Origin: Triplophysa rosa
Lineage: Eukaryota > Chordata > Actinopteri > Cypriniformes > Nemacheilidae
Direction of reading: 5' to 3'
Length of the DNA: 64,000 bases
Assembly (NCBI RefSeq): GCF_024868665.1
Contig: NC_079914.1
Coordinates: 6,477,984 to 6,541,983 of the forward strand
Positions 46,182 through 60,400 of the stretch are shown here, piece after piece. Numbering within the stretch: position 1 is the stretch's first letter; the number at the start of each line of letters is the position of its first letter. The translations under genes and the position numbers were made by a program. The notes beneath the pieces are model-generated. The model had not been told where the DNA came from. It worked only from the letters and a program-made list of their open reading frames with translations, and searched no databases.

Positions 46182-48359
46182 CCCGGTGGGGACCTAAACC
46201 TGACTACACACCAACACATGGGGACTCGTGTCACCGTGGGGACCAAAATTGAGGTCCCCAGGGGCAAAAAAGCTAATAAATTGTACAGAACAATATTTTT
46301 TACAAATCTAAAAATGCAAAAAGTGTTCTATGATCTTTAGGTTTAGGGATAGGGTTAGGGATAGGGGATAGAATATACAGTTTGTACAGTATAAAAACAT
46401 TACGCCTATGGACTGTCCCCACGGGGATAGTCAACCAAAGCTGTGTGTGTGTACAGTAAGTATGAACTCCGTTATCATAACTGGGGCATTGGGTCAGTGG
46501 ACTCTCCCCTGTCATTACCTACAGCATATTGGGTTTCCATCGTCCTGTTTATCCTATGATTCATCTTGTTTTGGATCTGAACTCTTTGATCATTGAGTGT
46601 CTGAAAGACTCCAATCAGGTGTGCAGAGTGACATCATGTCTTGCTGAAGTTTGTCAGAACCTTCATAGAAACTGGGTTGTTTTTTAAATACTGTAACAAA
46701 TGGTGTTCCTACTAATACATAAACGATATCATATCGAATCGCGATAGAATGTATTTCAAAAACGATGATAAGCTATTGGCATTTTGACTCGATATGGATT
46801 AATCTTACAGTCTAACAGACAGCAGAAATAAACGCAACAACAGTCAGTCAGCGTGCAGCTTTTATCATGCGTGTCAAAGTACAAAGTCCATTTCATACTG
46901 CACTTGGCAAAGAATACTCAACATGAGGAGGAAAACATGACTGGAAGCGGAAACAAAGGTGAAACTAACCTCGAGTTGTCATCACGCGGTTTATCAAGTG
47001 TCTTATTTTTTTCGCAATCGCCGGTTAAACAAAACAAACTTGAGGCGCAATTGCAAGCGAGTTACTTTGAAACTCAAGCACAAACGTTTTTATATCCATC
47101 GTTAACATATCTGCTAACATGAGCTGGTGCTTATGAAACAAACCAGCGCTGCCATGTACAGATCAGAGATGTAATGAAGTGAGTTTGTGTGCACATTCAA
47201 ATATTGAACCTTGTATGTAAGATGCTTGCCAGATTAAAGAAATGTACTACAGTTAATGTGAGATGTCTTTAAGGTTCACTGAATTCATTGAATGAATCCC
47301 ACTACTCGAGCAAGACATTATTGCAGCGTTATGTATGTGCGCAGGTGCTGAGCCAATAGCGTTCGAATGTACACAGTAACGGAGCCCTTTCATTGGTTGA
47401 ATGTATTGAATGAACACTCCCTTTACTTAACGAGTCAATTGAGTCAAAATGAGACTGAATGAACTGATACATGTTGTTTATGGCCTAATATCCTCTGTGT
47501 TGCAACAGTGCATTACTTTAATTGAATTTTAACTGGTTAAAGGTTAACTTTTGTTAATAAACTGTATTTAAAATAGATTCTTTTAAATACAGTTTTTTAA
47601 TTAAATATATATCGAAATAAATATCGTTATCGATCAATATAGAAAAAAACTATCGAGTTTACTTTTTTGCCATATCGCCCAGCCCTACTAGAGATGCAAT
47701 GATACTAAATTTCTCCACCAATACGCTAGCCGATTAATCAGAGTGATGTCTGCCGAGACCGATTCTGAAGATTAAATTAATATTTTGTAACTTTCTGAAT
47801 GTTATTAATTCATATAATGACTATTAATATTGAACATCAAACTGGTGATGTTTCTGAACGTTTTCTATATACAGCGCACAAATTCATTGCATTTTCCTGT
47901 CCTCTTTTGATTGACAGTATATATCGGCCCTGACCATCGGCTGTTCATAAACTATCGGCCAATAATGTGGAAAATTGCTTTTATTATAGTTGAATTTTCA
48001 TGCTTGTTTTTTCCCAGTTTTTTTTTTAAGATTAAGTTCTCTATTGAAATATTGTGATTGAAAATCAGAGCTTAGCTTCATTTAGCTTTACTGAAACATT
48101 GAATATGATACAAAATGAATATGAACAATGAAAATAAAACATTGGTTGTAAAACGGGTGTTTGGCACAACTCTTAAGTGTGTTTGGTGTAGGCCTCTGGG
48201 TTAAAAGGTTTAACTAGTTTTGTTGTCAAGTTACGAGTGGAGAAACTGTGTGCGCACATGAAGATTTAAACGTGTTACGGGAGCATGATAGGATTACAGT
48301 TCTGTGTGTTTTGCACGCTTCACATCTAACTCTCATTAGTGAATGTGAGACATGCCTAA

Positions 48360-48429
<70 letters not shown>

Positions 48430-51400
48430 GCATTTAGAGATGAGCTGGAGGGACTGATCCAGGAACAGATGAACAAGGGGAATGACCCAGCAGGACTGCT
48501 TGCCCTACGGCAGATCGCAGATTTCTTCATGACCACCTCTGTGGCGGGTTTCTCCACCTCCCCCCTTAGTAAGTATCGGCATGGCTTGATAGACTACAGA
48601 CTTTCCTCTAGTCCTACAATTTCCCAAACTGCTCCTCTCTTCCACCAGAGTTTCTTAATAAGGGCCATTCCCATAAACAGACAGTTGATGAAGGACATAA
48701 AACCAGCCAACTCCGAAGTCTTTGCATTCTTTTATCTGACATCTCTCATCCTTATCAACCCCTTCTGCCCTCCTCACATGTCTGTTTTCTCTCTGCTGTG
48801 CTATGCGGAACAAATCAGGGAAATCTCTGGAAGGCCTTTTGGTACTTTACAGTTTTAGAGTCAGAGTCAAAACATCATAGATCAGAGCTTTACAGGGCAA
48901 AGTATTTATGAAGACAGGACTTTCCTGGTTCTTTTTTAAATTGGAGCACACCAAATGCTTACCTTGTCGTTGCGAATCAACCCGAAACATCAATGTAAAC
49001 AAAGCTATAGGTTACGGAGTACAAAAAAATGTTTAATCATGCAGAGTTGTATGTTTAGTGGAGCTCTTGAATGAATCCTGGTGTGTTTATTCAACTGTAC
49101 TACTAAAATATACGTTGGTCTTTAACTGCAGTCTGTGTTTTTTCCAGCAGTGTAGAGCTGATTGTGTTTATTGGCATCTGCTTTTATGTATAAATGAATT
49201 GAGTTTTATTGCTGTTTTTTGTACTCTTACGAGATTTGCTTATACAGTATATTCAGCCAGATTCTTTAAGGGTCATTAATAAACTACAGTTAAGAAATTA
49301 CAGGTATCTTGTTTTCCAGTATTTAGCCGTATAAACCTAATTAAACTATATAATTAGGTTCAGGCACATCAGAGACTTCCTGAGGTTATTATCTGTTCAT
49401 TAGGACTCAACCGCCAGTTTATATTGTGAGTCTGAATGAGATTAAAGGGCTCCAGTCTAACTTTTTTTACTTGGAAAACTGTAGCCCCTGACTGAAAATT
49501 TTAGGAGCGCATGCAAAAATTTAGGGGCACACCTTAAATTAGCCTGCGATGCAATTATTCAAATTTTTCCCCAAAATAACTGTATTACTGATACTGACAA
49601 AAAAGTTACTTGATGACAGCTGATTTGGTTCTGCTTATTTAAAAAGAGGCAGAGTCTACAGAGAAGCTTTGTTATTGAATGGTGCTAAATCGAGAGACTG
49701 TAATCTGAATTCATTTGAACCAAGAGAAATTGTGTTTGTCAAAAAGTATATATTTAATTGTTAACAGTGTTACCCATTAAAGCAAAATGAAAGGACTTGT
49801 GATATGTTCTTACAATTATTTAATTGTGTATTAAGGACACTTGTCCACATGTTCACCCAACACATATGACGAATAAAACTTAACAAGAGCATTCGCCTGA
49901 CGTTCATTCTTGCTGTGAACGGATTTGAAATGATCCAGCGCCGTCTCAAGTAATCAACAGATAAATTACATTTCTCGCGCTGTCTCGAAAACTGGTCGCA
50001 AAATGCAACCATTTAGTCTTGAGCCCTGGATTAGTATCAATGAGTACATGTACACAGCAGAGGTCACGTTAACCAAAAATGATCTGTTATTGACAGAATT
50101 TTTTACCAGTGACAGAAAAATCTGAAGGCCGTCCTTCATCTTGACGGATTACAATAGGGCAATTTGTAATTCCCCGTTTTGTCATTTCCTTTCATTAGAA
50201 CGTGATCGTAGGCTACTACCACTGCCATTAGCTTATTTACTAATGCCTGGTCCTTTTTGGAAAACGCGCGCACGGTCAGCGGAGACTCGCGATGCAGATG
50301 CATCTCACTAGCCGCGTTGCATGCACGCATACACACACAGGCGTGTGGTGGTGTAGTGTTTACAGAGTTTTTCCTTCAGAAAAGCGACTAGCGAGTTTTT
50401 GGATAAACATTAGCTTTCAGTGAGTGAAAAAATGTCTCTCTCGGCGTCTTCTCTGTTCACATTCATGACCAAACCGCAGCTTGTGCGAGTGTGTACAAAT
50501 TAAAATAGCGTTTACAAGCACCTGTCATTGTTACTGAATGGACATATGAGCATAAACACTGTAATTACTGTGTCTGTAATTATTATTTTATGTCTGACAA
50601 CAGAAACATTAAATATATAAATGAATATAAACAACAACGGCTTTATTGGGCATTCAGTTTAAATAAGTACAGTAAGTTAAGAGAGTAAACGCAAGTACAG
50701 CTTGATGACGTCACGATCATGCTAATTAGCACATAACACCACCTTGCACCATAGTGATGGGTAATAATAAATTATGACAGATTTTTTAGGAGCCTGTCTG
50801 TCAACCTCTGATACACAGCAGTTTTATGTCCATGAGAACGATGCTGAAATGTCTATATTAAGATCTCCTGTTGTAGTATTAATTGTTTGACTGTTTACAC
50901 AGGTTTGGGAATGGTGACTCCAATAAACGACATGTTTGGGGTGGAGTCTAGTGCTGTGGTGAAGGGAGAGAAACAGATCCGCTCTAAACTGGCCAGCCTC
51001 TACAGACTCGTGGACCTGTTCAGTTGGGCCCACTTCGCGAGCTGTTACGTTACAGTAAGTCGATGTGTTTTGTCAAAAATGTTAATACTGTTTTATGACC
51101 ATCCTAAATCTACTCAAATGTCAATCCTTTTATTTTTTTTGTAAAAAATATGAACAAAGCGTATTTCTGGAGACATTTCCAGAAATAATCTTGTTCCAAA
51201 GAAAAAAGCAGCTGCCTCTGGTTATTTGTTTGTCATATGTTTTGTGTGTTGTGTGTTGGTAGGTTCGTGTCAGTAAGGAGCAGGATCATATCCTCATCCT
51301 CCCCAGAGGACTGTCCTTCGCCGAGGCCTCTGCGTCCAATCTGGTAAGCAACTGCCTGTCTTGCATCATCATCATGGCAGAGTCTGATAGCAGCTCAGGG

Positions 51401-54400
51401 AACGGCCACAGGGCTGCTTGGGTCTCTTTGTACATTGGCCTTAGTCTGAAGTGTCATTCCAGGAAGACTTGGATTTGGGCTATTGTGATTTTCAAAAGGC
51501 GTTTGCATTTGGAATCTATCAGTTATAAATTATGTTGGGTAAATAGTGAAATAAATTAACCTTATTTGTTCGTTTTCAAGCTTTAGGTTATATTTTTGGC
51601 TTTGGTCGTGTAACAGCTTGGTTAAACATATAAGATGTTAATATTGCCCAGGGCTTAATAAAAATCCAAAAAAGTGTTTTCAGGTTTGTGTGTGTTGCTG
51701 TTTTGTTTGTGAGTTTTTTTTCTGTACCAATCATAAAGGGAAAGTGTTGGCAGACCTTGACTGAGCTCTTGCCAATGTTTGACATCTGCTTAATCAGCCA
51801 TTTATTTCTTTGAACTCAGAGATTGTTTTGGATTCCCTGGAGCACTCGCCTGTGTGTTTGCGTCAGCCGTTGGCCTTCAATCATTTACGTATAAGTGTAG
51901 TGGTGGGAGTTATGATCTAGAGTTGTCAATTGAGGTTGTCAATTGGTTTGTCTGCACTTGTTCAGATTGGATCTGAAACCAAAGCGGATTCCAAACTCCT
52001 TAGTCAGCCTATAAGGGCCGGAACATCCTTGAACATAGGGCTGGACAATATAGTTAAAAAAACGTATCATCGATATAATGTTTCATATCATTCGATATCG
52101 ATAATTATTGATACATTTTAACAGACTTTTTCAAGACCAGTAACTGAGGTTTGAATTTTACCATTGTATTGATCCAGTGACTGCGTATGGGTTGTTTATG
52201 CGACCAAACATCAGGTGTATGTTTACTTTAGAGCTTTATATCGAAAACATTTTCTATCGTTATTACTAAAGGTGTATCATCGATACATATCGTTATCTTT
52301 TTATCGCCCAGCCCTACTTGAACATAACGCAGTTGCTTCTAAATTGTGTCTTACTGGTTAGCTGCTGCCAAAACAGTTAAAAGAGAAGCTTGCTGAACAA
52401 GATCAAGTTTATTAACTGGATCATGTTTATAGCTAGCTACCTGAATAACAACATATTCGGTTTAATAACACATTTGACGTTAACATCTGTACTCCTTTGA
52501 AGAACTCAGGTTGGCGAAGTAATGAGAGAATTAAGAATGCATGTTAATTATGTGCAGCGCGACCACATGCTTGCAATGTGTCTGCATTCTTGCGTGCGCA
52601 TGTGTTCTGTTTGTCACTTCTTGTTGGGGTTTCACTTCTGAAGGTTTTTTGGCGTAATCCGTTTTGACACGATGCTCGTGGCGGTTGCTGTTATAACAAA
52701 TTCCTGCCAGTCAGGTGATTAACGCTGGAATGAATTTGTGAAACGCGTTTTTTCTTTTGCCTGCAGCATGAATGAATCAATAAAAGAAACGCCCGAGGCG
52801 CGCAACAGTTCCTGCAGTCGACTTGTGTGCTTTCTCATGCTGCATTTAATGTGCGCCACTATCGTTTTGTGATTCAGGGTACTAGATTTCCATAGCAAAC
52901 GCAATTTTCTCAGTTAAAAAAATGTAAGCTCTCTTTGTGCCATTCCATGAGAAACAGTTTTTGTTACAAATTTTTTGATCCTGGGCTATTGGTTATGTTT
53001 TAGCTATGGTAAGTTATGTTTTGATATTTAGTACAGCTACAGTACAGGTTTGTCCAGTTCTCTTTTCGTGTGTGAATGTGTTGGCCTGTGTGTTGTAGAT
53101 AGTGAGGCTGAGATAAAGACAGATCTGTTTTGCCTAGTCGGAACACACAGGCTGTTTTTACCTCAGCTGTGTGTTTGATATCTCTGTGTTGCTGACACAG
53201 TCAGATAAAGCTCACTGTGTCATCTGTGGGCGTGGCGGCTGGGTTTGGTGCCCGTTGGAATGAGGCCAGCAATCTGGGTCAGTTTTATTAACCCTTTCGT
53301 CACTTGCACTCTCTCTTCTAAACTTGTTTATTCTCCAAGCATGTAACAAGGCCAAGCAATGTCAGATTTGTTATTTTCAATAGAAAGTATGAGTAATGCT
53401 AAAGTCACCATTTTGGGTTCTGCGTCGCTATGCACTGGCATTTCTGTTGCATGGCTATATAGTTGCAAAAGTATTTTGGGTGTTAACTAGCTGGTTGCAT
53501 AATGGCCAGTGGGCACCATTTTATGTCCAATGCACATATTTTGTGGGTGACTTTCACACCAAAGTCTATTTGTTCCCGAATCCGTTATAGCAACAGTAAT
53601 AGTGATCCTTGCCTTAGCAGACAGAAGTTATTAAAATTGCGTAATTTGGCCAGAGATCGCAGTTTATGAAGCAACTCCTATAAACGGATCCAAATGTACA
53701 TGTAATAGGAAACTAAGTTGTGATCACATTTGGGCACTGTTTTTCACTTGCAGCCTGTTTCACGGTTCAGCCTATTGTGAAAATCAATGCTTGACAGTCC
53801 ATTATTTCGCATGTAATAGCAAATGTCATTTGTTTTTGCAGTGCTTTTTTTAAGCAAAGGTGAATGAGAGGACAGGCAAAAAAATAAAGCCAAACCCAAG
53901 TACTAATACAAATGTATTACTCTTGGATTTACTCTATCCTTGCCATTTATTATTTAATAAACTAAAGACTAACTCGCTCCAAATAAATCGAGAGAGATTG
54001 AGCTGCGATACTTGCCGTTACAATGCCGTTCTGGTTCTTCTCTAATCTGCATCTCTTAAGAAGTCTTGTTTGCATAATGCATCAAAGATATCGATATAAA
54101 GTGGCTGTGGACGTTTGCCAGTTTAATAGTAAAATGCGTTTTAACCAGTTTAGGAGTTTGTTTTGGTGTCAGATCACATGTTTGTGACCTTTGGTGTCGC
54201 AGCGAGTATGGATTTCAGTTTGGCCTTGTTAACTCGGTTGCGGTACAGCGTGTATTTTGGGCTGGGACGCGGCATCGACAGGCATGTGAAGGTTGTAATG
54301 GGTGGTCCGTTGTGATGCAACTCAATATTCAGTCGCACCTCTAGGGGAATTAAAACGCACCAGCACCTCCGTCAACTCGCTGACACAGACCGTACTATTG

Positions 54401-57400
54401 ATCCAGTGTTGTTTCCACATAGGATTTGTCTTACACAACTAATGGTTGATGAATCATTTAAAAAGACAAATAAAAGCTCTTTGAATATGATAAATGTGTG
54501 TCGGTTTATAGACATGGCTGAAACGTCCTGGTTTTCTGTTCCCCACCATTGATTCTTATTTGTGGAGGTTAGTAGGAATTAGACTTATTAAAGAACATTA
54601 ATCGAATCATCCACTCATCTCTGAGGATGTTTTCCTTCCAGTTAGGTGAAGAATTTCTGGATTATTGGGAAATGAGCAGCGGTTGCGTTTCGTCTGCCTT
54701 AATGTGATTGACATCTGTGGTTGGTTTGAGTTAATAAAAATGGCATACATTTATCAGAATTAGTCTTGAGAAATAGAAACATTTCTTAAAATAGTTTTAG
54801 ATGAATTGTTTGATGGTTCTCTGCAGTCAAACTTAATTATGCAAATGGTTTAGTTCTTCTCTTTTCCTCTCCTTTCAGGTAAAGTTGAACATACTTGGCG
54901 ATGTTGTGGATCAGGGCTCCACCAACCTGCAGGTTGACCCAGCCGGCTTCAGCCCTCACGCCGCCATCTACTCTATGAGACCGGACGTGCGCTGCATCAT
55001 TCACATACGCACCCCTGCCACCGCTGCTGTAAGCATCCACCCACTGCATGCTGGGAAGTGTAGTTTTATGCTAACAGACAGTCCATCTGTAGCATCACAA
55101 ACTATACATATTGCATTATGGTTGCAATATTTTTTATGTTTTTGAATCGCACATTTACTACTTGTTAAGCAATGTACAATTAAATAGTTATTTATGAATA
55201 GTTACTCAAAAATGTTAAAACTATGTGCCTCTGTATGCGATGTATAAGTACTTAGATTTATAAAGTTAGTTATTGGCATGCCTAGTTAAAATCCTTCTGT
55301 TTTATTTTGTGCAATGATTTCTGCATTAATCTTTTTCTTTCACATTAGGTGTCATCTATGAAGTGCGGTCTTCTGCCCATCTCTCAGGAGGCTCTGATCC
55401 TGGGAGACATCGCCTACTACAACTATCAGGGTAGCCTGGATGAACAGGAAGAGCGCATGGAGCTCCAGAAAGCACTCGGACCGTCAGCCAAGGTAAACAG
55501 CAAACACTTGACGCTTACAGGTGCAGTTTCTGTTGAATGCAAAGTTCAAGGTCTCAATTAAGGTCTCTATGCCCTGTTATGTCTTAACGATGCCCCGTGT
55601 GTCTGTTGTGTGTTTTGCAGCTGTTGGTGTTAAGGAATCATGGAGTTGTTGCTCTCGGGGAGACAATTGAAGAGGCCTTTCACTATATTTACAATGCTCA
55701 ATTTGCCTGTGAAATTCAGGTAAAGCGCACTGGGAAAATATGACCAGGCCTAGATCACATTTACCACTGTTAGACACTTTCCAATCAATGTTGTGACATC
55801 ACAGCTGTCAGGTGGTTTTTACTTCTCATTCCCAATTTCTCCTCTGTGTGTGTTTTTTAAACACACATGGCTGACAGGAGTAAGATTATAAAAGGAGATT
55901 TCTGATGGTTTGTTAAACGAAAGACTTTTTAAATGTAACGTTGCCATAAAGCAAACAAAATCTCTACTTCAAAGCTTGAAAATACATCGCTAAACTGACT
56001 GATCTAAAACTGGTCTTTAATTCGGTCACATCTATGTGTCAGATTTCTAGGAGTAGAAAATGCCTCACTCTCTTTTTCTCTCTTTCTGTCTGAAGGTGAA
56101 TGCGATCTCGTGTGCAGGTGGAGTGGAGAACCTGATCGTGTTAGATCTGGAGAAGTTTAAACCCCGTACGCAGGGGGTGGCTGAAGCTGGGGTCAGCATG
56201 GGCTCGCAGAACAAATGGAAAGTGGGCGAGCTGGAGTTTGAGTCACTCATGAGAATGCTGGACAACCTGGTATGTATTGGGGTTAAAGTTAAAACGTATT
56301 CGACTGATCCATGTGGACATCAAGCACATGTTCTTCAATGCTCAGTGAGCCGTTTTTACCTCTCAAAATGGGTGTAGTTACAATATCCACCAGCAGGGAC
56401 AGCGTGGACTGTGCTACCAAGCAACTCGATGCGTTTTCCCATAGGTGAATGCATCTTCCCCAGTGCACTTAGTCCAGCGTCGCAGTGGCACTTGATCTAC
56501 AGTGCTGCTTTCTTCGCGTGTGCAGTAAATGCACTTTTAAGAGTTTTCTGTCAGAGACGACGCGATTTAGTGTGTTAAGTGGGCGGTTTGGTGTAGCACT
56601 ATAGCTCGGGACTATGAACCGGAAGGTTGTCGGTTCGATCAACTCAAGAAACCGCCATTATCGTGCTACTGTAAGTCACTTAAGCATCTGCTAAATGAAT
56701 ACATACTGTCTAAGAAAGAGAGATCGTCATAGTGGAAAAACGTTCCTTTCCTGTTAGGCAGACGTTTTAGCATTTCAGACAAAAGACAGCAGACGAAACC
56801 AAAGAGTTGGTTGAACGCTTCTGCCAAGACTCCCTTCTCTCCTCTCTGCTCCATCCATTTCTCTTATTCGGCAGCTATGTAGACATTTTTCTCTCTTTTT
56901 CCCTGTGAGATAGTGAAGAATGCAGGCATGTGGAAAGTCTGTTTTCTTAGCTGAGGCTGAAGAATGGAGTGATGTGGAAGAGGAGTGAACTCTGGAAATG
57001 ATAATGATACGGTGTGTCATTCAATGAGCTGCACTGGACTGATATGTTTTCCTGCTCAGGCTCGTGGTTACTTCACAGTTTTAAACGCGCATATACCGTC
57101 TTCGGTCCTTCTAATAGTATCTGGCAAACTCTGCAATTTCAGTTTGCAAACGCAGCTCGTTACATAAACCAATTCAGGTGTTTGAATTATTCATTGATCT
57201 CAATCACAAAGGCCTTTGAGTCAGTTGTTTTTGAAAACGGTAATTGAATGATTTAAGGATGGGTCACATCCTCTCTATTATGTTGCTGTCATCTGAGGAT
57301 GAACTGGATGTACTTGATGTAGCTGATTGTTTTATATCAATCAGATGAAGGCTTGTCTTATAATGTAGGTCAAAATACTCCAGCTCGGGAGATTGAATTT

Positions 57401-60400
57401 ATGGAGAGATTGAAAATATCAAAAGTAATTTTTGTAATATATTTTAGTGTTTGCCAGTATTTTAGTGCACTTTAATAGTTTTTTTTTGCCTTTATATGTT
57501 GACACACGGCCCACTTGTTTATTGACGCCGACATAGTTTATTCTTTTATAAACCTTTTATGTTTATAAGGTACTTTTGATGAACTGTAATAACCTCGGGC
57601 TGTGGTTGGTTAATTTGTACTTTTACTTTTTAATTATATATCATTTTAATTCTTTCAGGGTTATAGAACAGGCTACACATACAGACACCCCATCGTGCGG
57701 GAGAAACCGCGACACAAGAGCGAAGTGGAGATTCCGGCGACAGTAACTGGGTTCATGTTCGACGACGACGACACTCCACGTTTCCCTCTGAGATTACTGC
57801 AGCAGCGACAGCAGAGAGAGAAAACACGCTGGCTCAATTCACCAAACTGCTATATGAAAGTGAACGTGGCAGAGGGAGCCAGTGAAGAGAACGGACGCTC
57901 CAAGACCATGGTGAGAATGACACACACTCTGTTACAGTGAATAGTGAGTCAGAATTAGTGTTTTCTGTTTAAGTTGTTAAATGCTTGTAGATGATCAGAA
58001 TCAGAATCAGAAGAGCTTTATTGCCAAGTGTGCTTGCACACACAAGGAATTTTCTTTGGTGTTGGAAGCTTCTAGTACAGACATTTAACACAATGACAAT
58101 ACAATATAATACGATTTACAGTCTAAAAGATTCTAAATTGTGCATATATAAAATAAAGACTATTTTACAGAAAATGGGGGATAATAACATATAAGAGACA
58201 TTGTACCGGGTAGTACCGGGTAGTATGATCACTGCTAAAGGAGTAAAAGTCTTTTATAAGTAAGTCCAAACAGCCAGAATGTGCTTGTTTCCCAGGAATT
58301 TCCGATGGTGTAGCTGCTGACAGAGTAAACCCATAATTCTGTCATCACAGCTGAACCTGAACATTTCTGGAGTCTTTGCATATATAGTGTGAAAGATGTG
58401 TTGGTTGACTGGAAATGTATGGCACCAGTGCATCTTCAAGTTTGATGTTTAGTTCTCTTCTGCCCTCTAGTGTTTTGTTTTAGTTGTTACAGCTGAACGA
58501 TCACTAAAAATGTTCAAGTTTGAATCCATTCAAGTAAGCTTTCGCTTCTAGAGCTTACGTTATATTGTCTTTCTTTTTATCTGCAGTGGATGAAGTCAGA
58601 TGAGAGGAACAACGCAAGCGGGACTCCGATCTGCATTGAAGATCCCAACCAGTTTGTCCCTCTGAACACAAACCCCACAGAAGTCCTGGAGAAGAGAAAT
58701 AAGGTATGCTGTATGGGCATTAAAGGGGTTAGCAAAAGTCATTAGGTTATCTGTTTATTTGTTTAGTCATGTGTGTGCCGATGGGCTCAGATTTTTTGAC
58801 TAAATCTTGTCTGTGGTCTTTTTAGATCCGAGAGCAGAACCGCTTTGACATGATGACAGCGGGCCCACAATCACAGCGACTGGCAGGAATTGTAGTGGAA
58901 AGACCGCCGGTGAGTGTCAGTGCATCATAAACCCACTGTGAATCCCAGATGCGTCTCTAGGTGGCGCCAAATCCTCAGTTGACACATCAGAGGCGTCACA
59001 TTAAAGTTCTGTGGTTGAAATGTGTCTCAGTATGTGGGGAAAAGACCTCTTATGTTAAAACAGAGTCTCATGTAGCTCTGCTTTTTTTCTTTTTGATGAA
59101 GGAGCAGTTGCCGGTGAAGGTACAATTTTGAGGGTTTTCGGATTGCTGTGTGTGACTTTGTTTGATGGGTTTTTTTCCACAAAAGTCAATCACAGTTTTC
59201 AGTCGTGTACCTGTTTGCAAGGGCTGGGCGGTATTGTGTATATTGAAATATATATATGAAATATATAAACCGATAGAGATAGTGCTGTGCCATTCGGTCA
59301 GGGTTTAGTCATTGTTTTCCATGAATGATAATTATCTTTGTTATAATCTTTGTTGAATGTCTAGAGATCGATTATAATATATAACAATATTGTGATATGT
59401 CGTGGCATGAGTACCTTTATAGAATTGTGGTCATACCGCCCACTCCTAATGTCTGCATGAAGTGTCTCTCTTTATGTTCGTGATGGGTATTGTTTTGCAT
59501 TTGTTTAATAAAAAATTGCAGTGTTCCCATTGTGAATTAGAGAATTTGGCATATTATAATGGATTGGAATGGACAATATTGAATGTGTTTGAGCACAAGT
59601 TTGACATTTCGTGAGTTGTTTTTACTGTGTGACTCACTTCGTAACAGATGCACGAAGATGTTACTGCACAGTCTTATTTTGTGTTCTCTGTTCTGCCCAC
59701 ACACGTACATGTGCAGCCGTACACTGGCAATGATGAGGAACAGACCGCCCCTCTCCCTCCAAACCCCTTCAGTGAGCTCAGCGAGAAAGAGCTGGTGGAT
59801 TATGCGAAACGAGTGGAACGGCATCATCTCGGCCTAGACGGTAAAACACACTCGCAGATCTGCCTTGCCTTCCACACACAAATTCAAACTAACAAATTAA
59901 CGCCATGCATGAAACCCCCTTCTTTCAAGAACAGCGTTTCCTGTTAGTCACACTTAAACACAACCCAGTCAATGCTAATGAGATAACTCAACGCTCCTTA
60001 CGGCAAAAATCAATAGCGTTGAGACAGACATGTGTTGTGAACATGCAAAACAGAGATGGATGACCTGTCTGTGTAATTTGAGAGCTTGTCTGCATGTCTT
60101 CCTCTAACCTGTCTACTTTTCTAATGTGTGTCCGTGTGTGTCTGTCTGTTCACTAACTAACTCACGGCTGCAGATGATGAACAGCTCACATCAGACGACG
60201 CTTCCACGCTGTCTCAGTCTGTCTCCCAAACCCAATCGCCGCAAAACACACCGGCTAAAGAAGGTACAGCAGTCTGAATGCCAGCTGTCTTATTGACCTA
60301 CAACTTTGACGTTATCCACTAATGCATTCACGCTCCTAAATCATCTACACTTGGTTTTAATTGCTCGGTCCTCCCCCAAAACCCCCGTCCTGTGACCCAC

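Larger units (their letters stand above)
41226..48429 (+). other. add3 intron after coding exon 1 (7.2 kb)
   Basis: The largest intron. It contains the nested MITE/hAT pair (42509-43855), a GT microsatellite with associated repeat (46149-46455), a truncated hAT-like element (46715-47689), a further decayed repeat (47690-47970) and the (TC)n tract at its 3' end. The stretches 43860-46140 and 41300-42480 show nothing recognisable. Confidence 0.6.
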
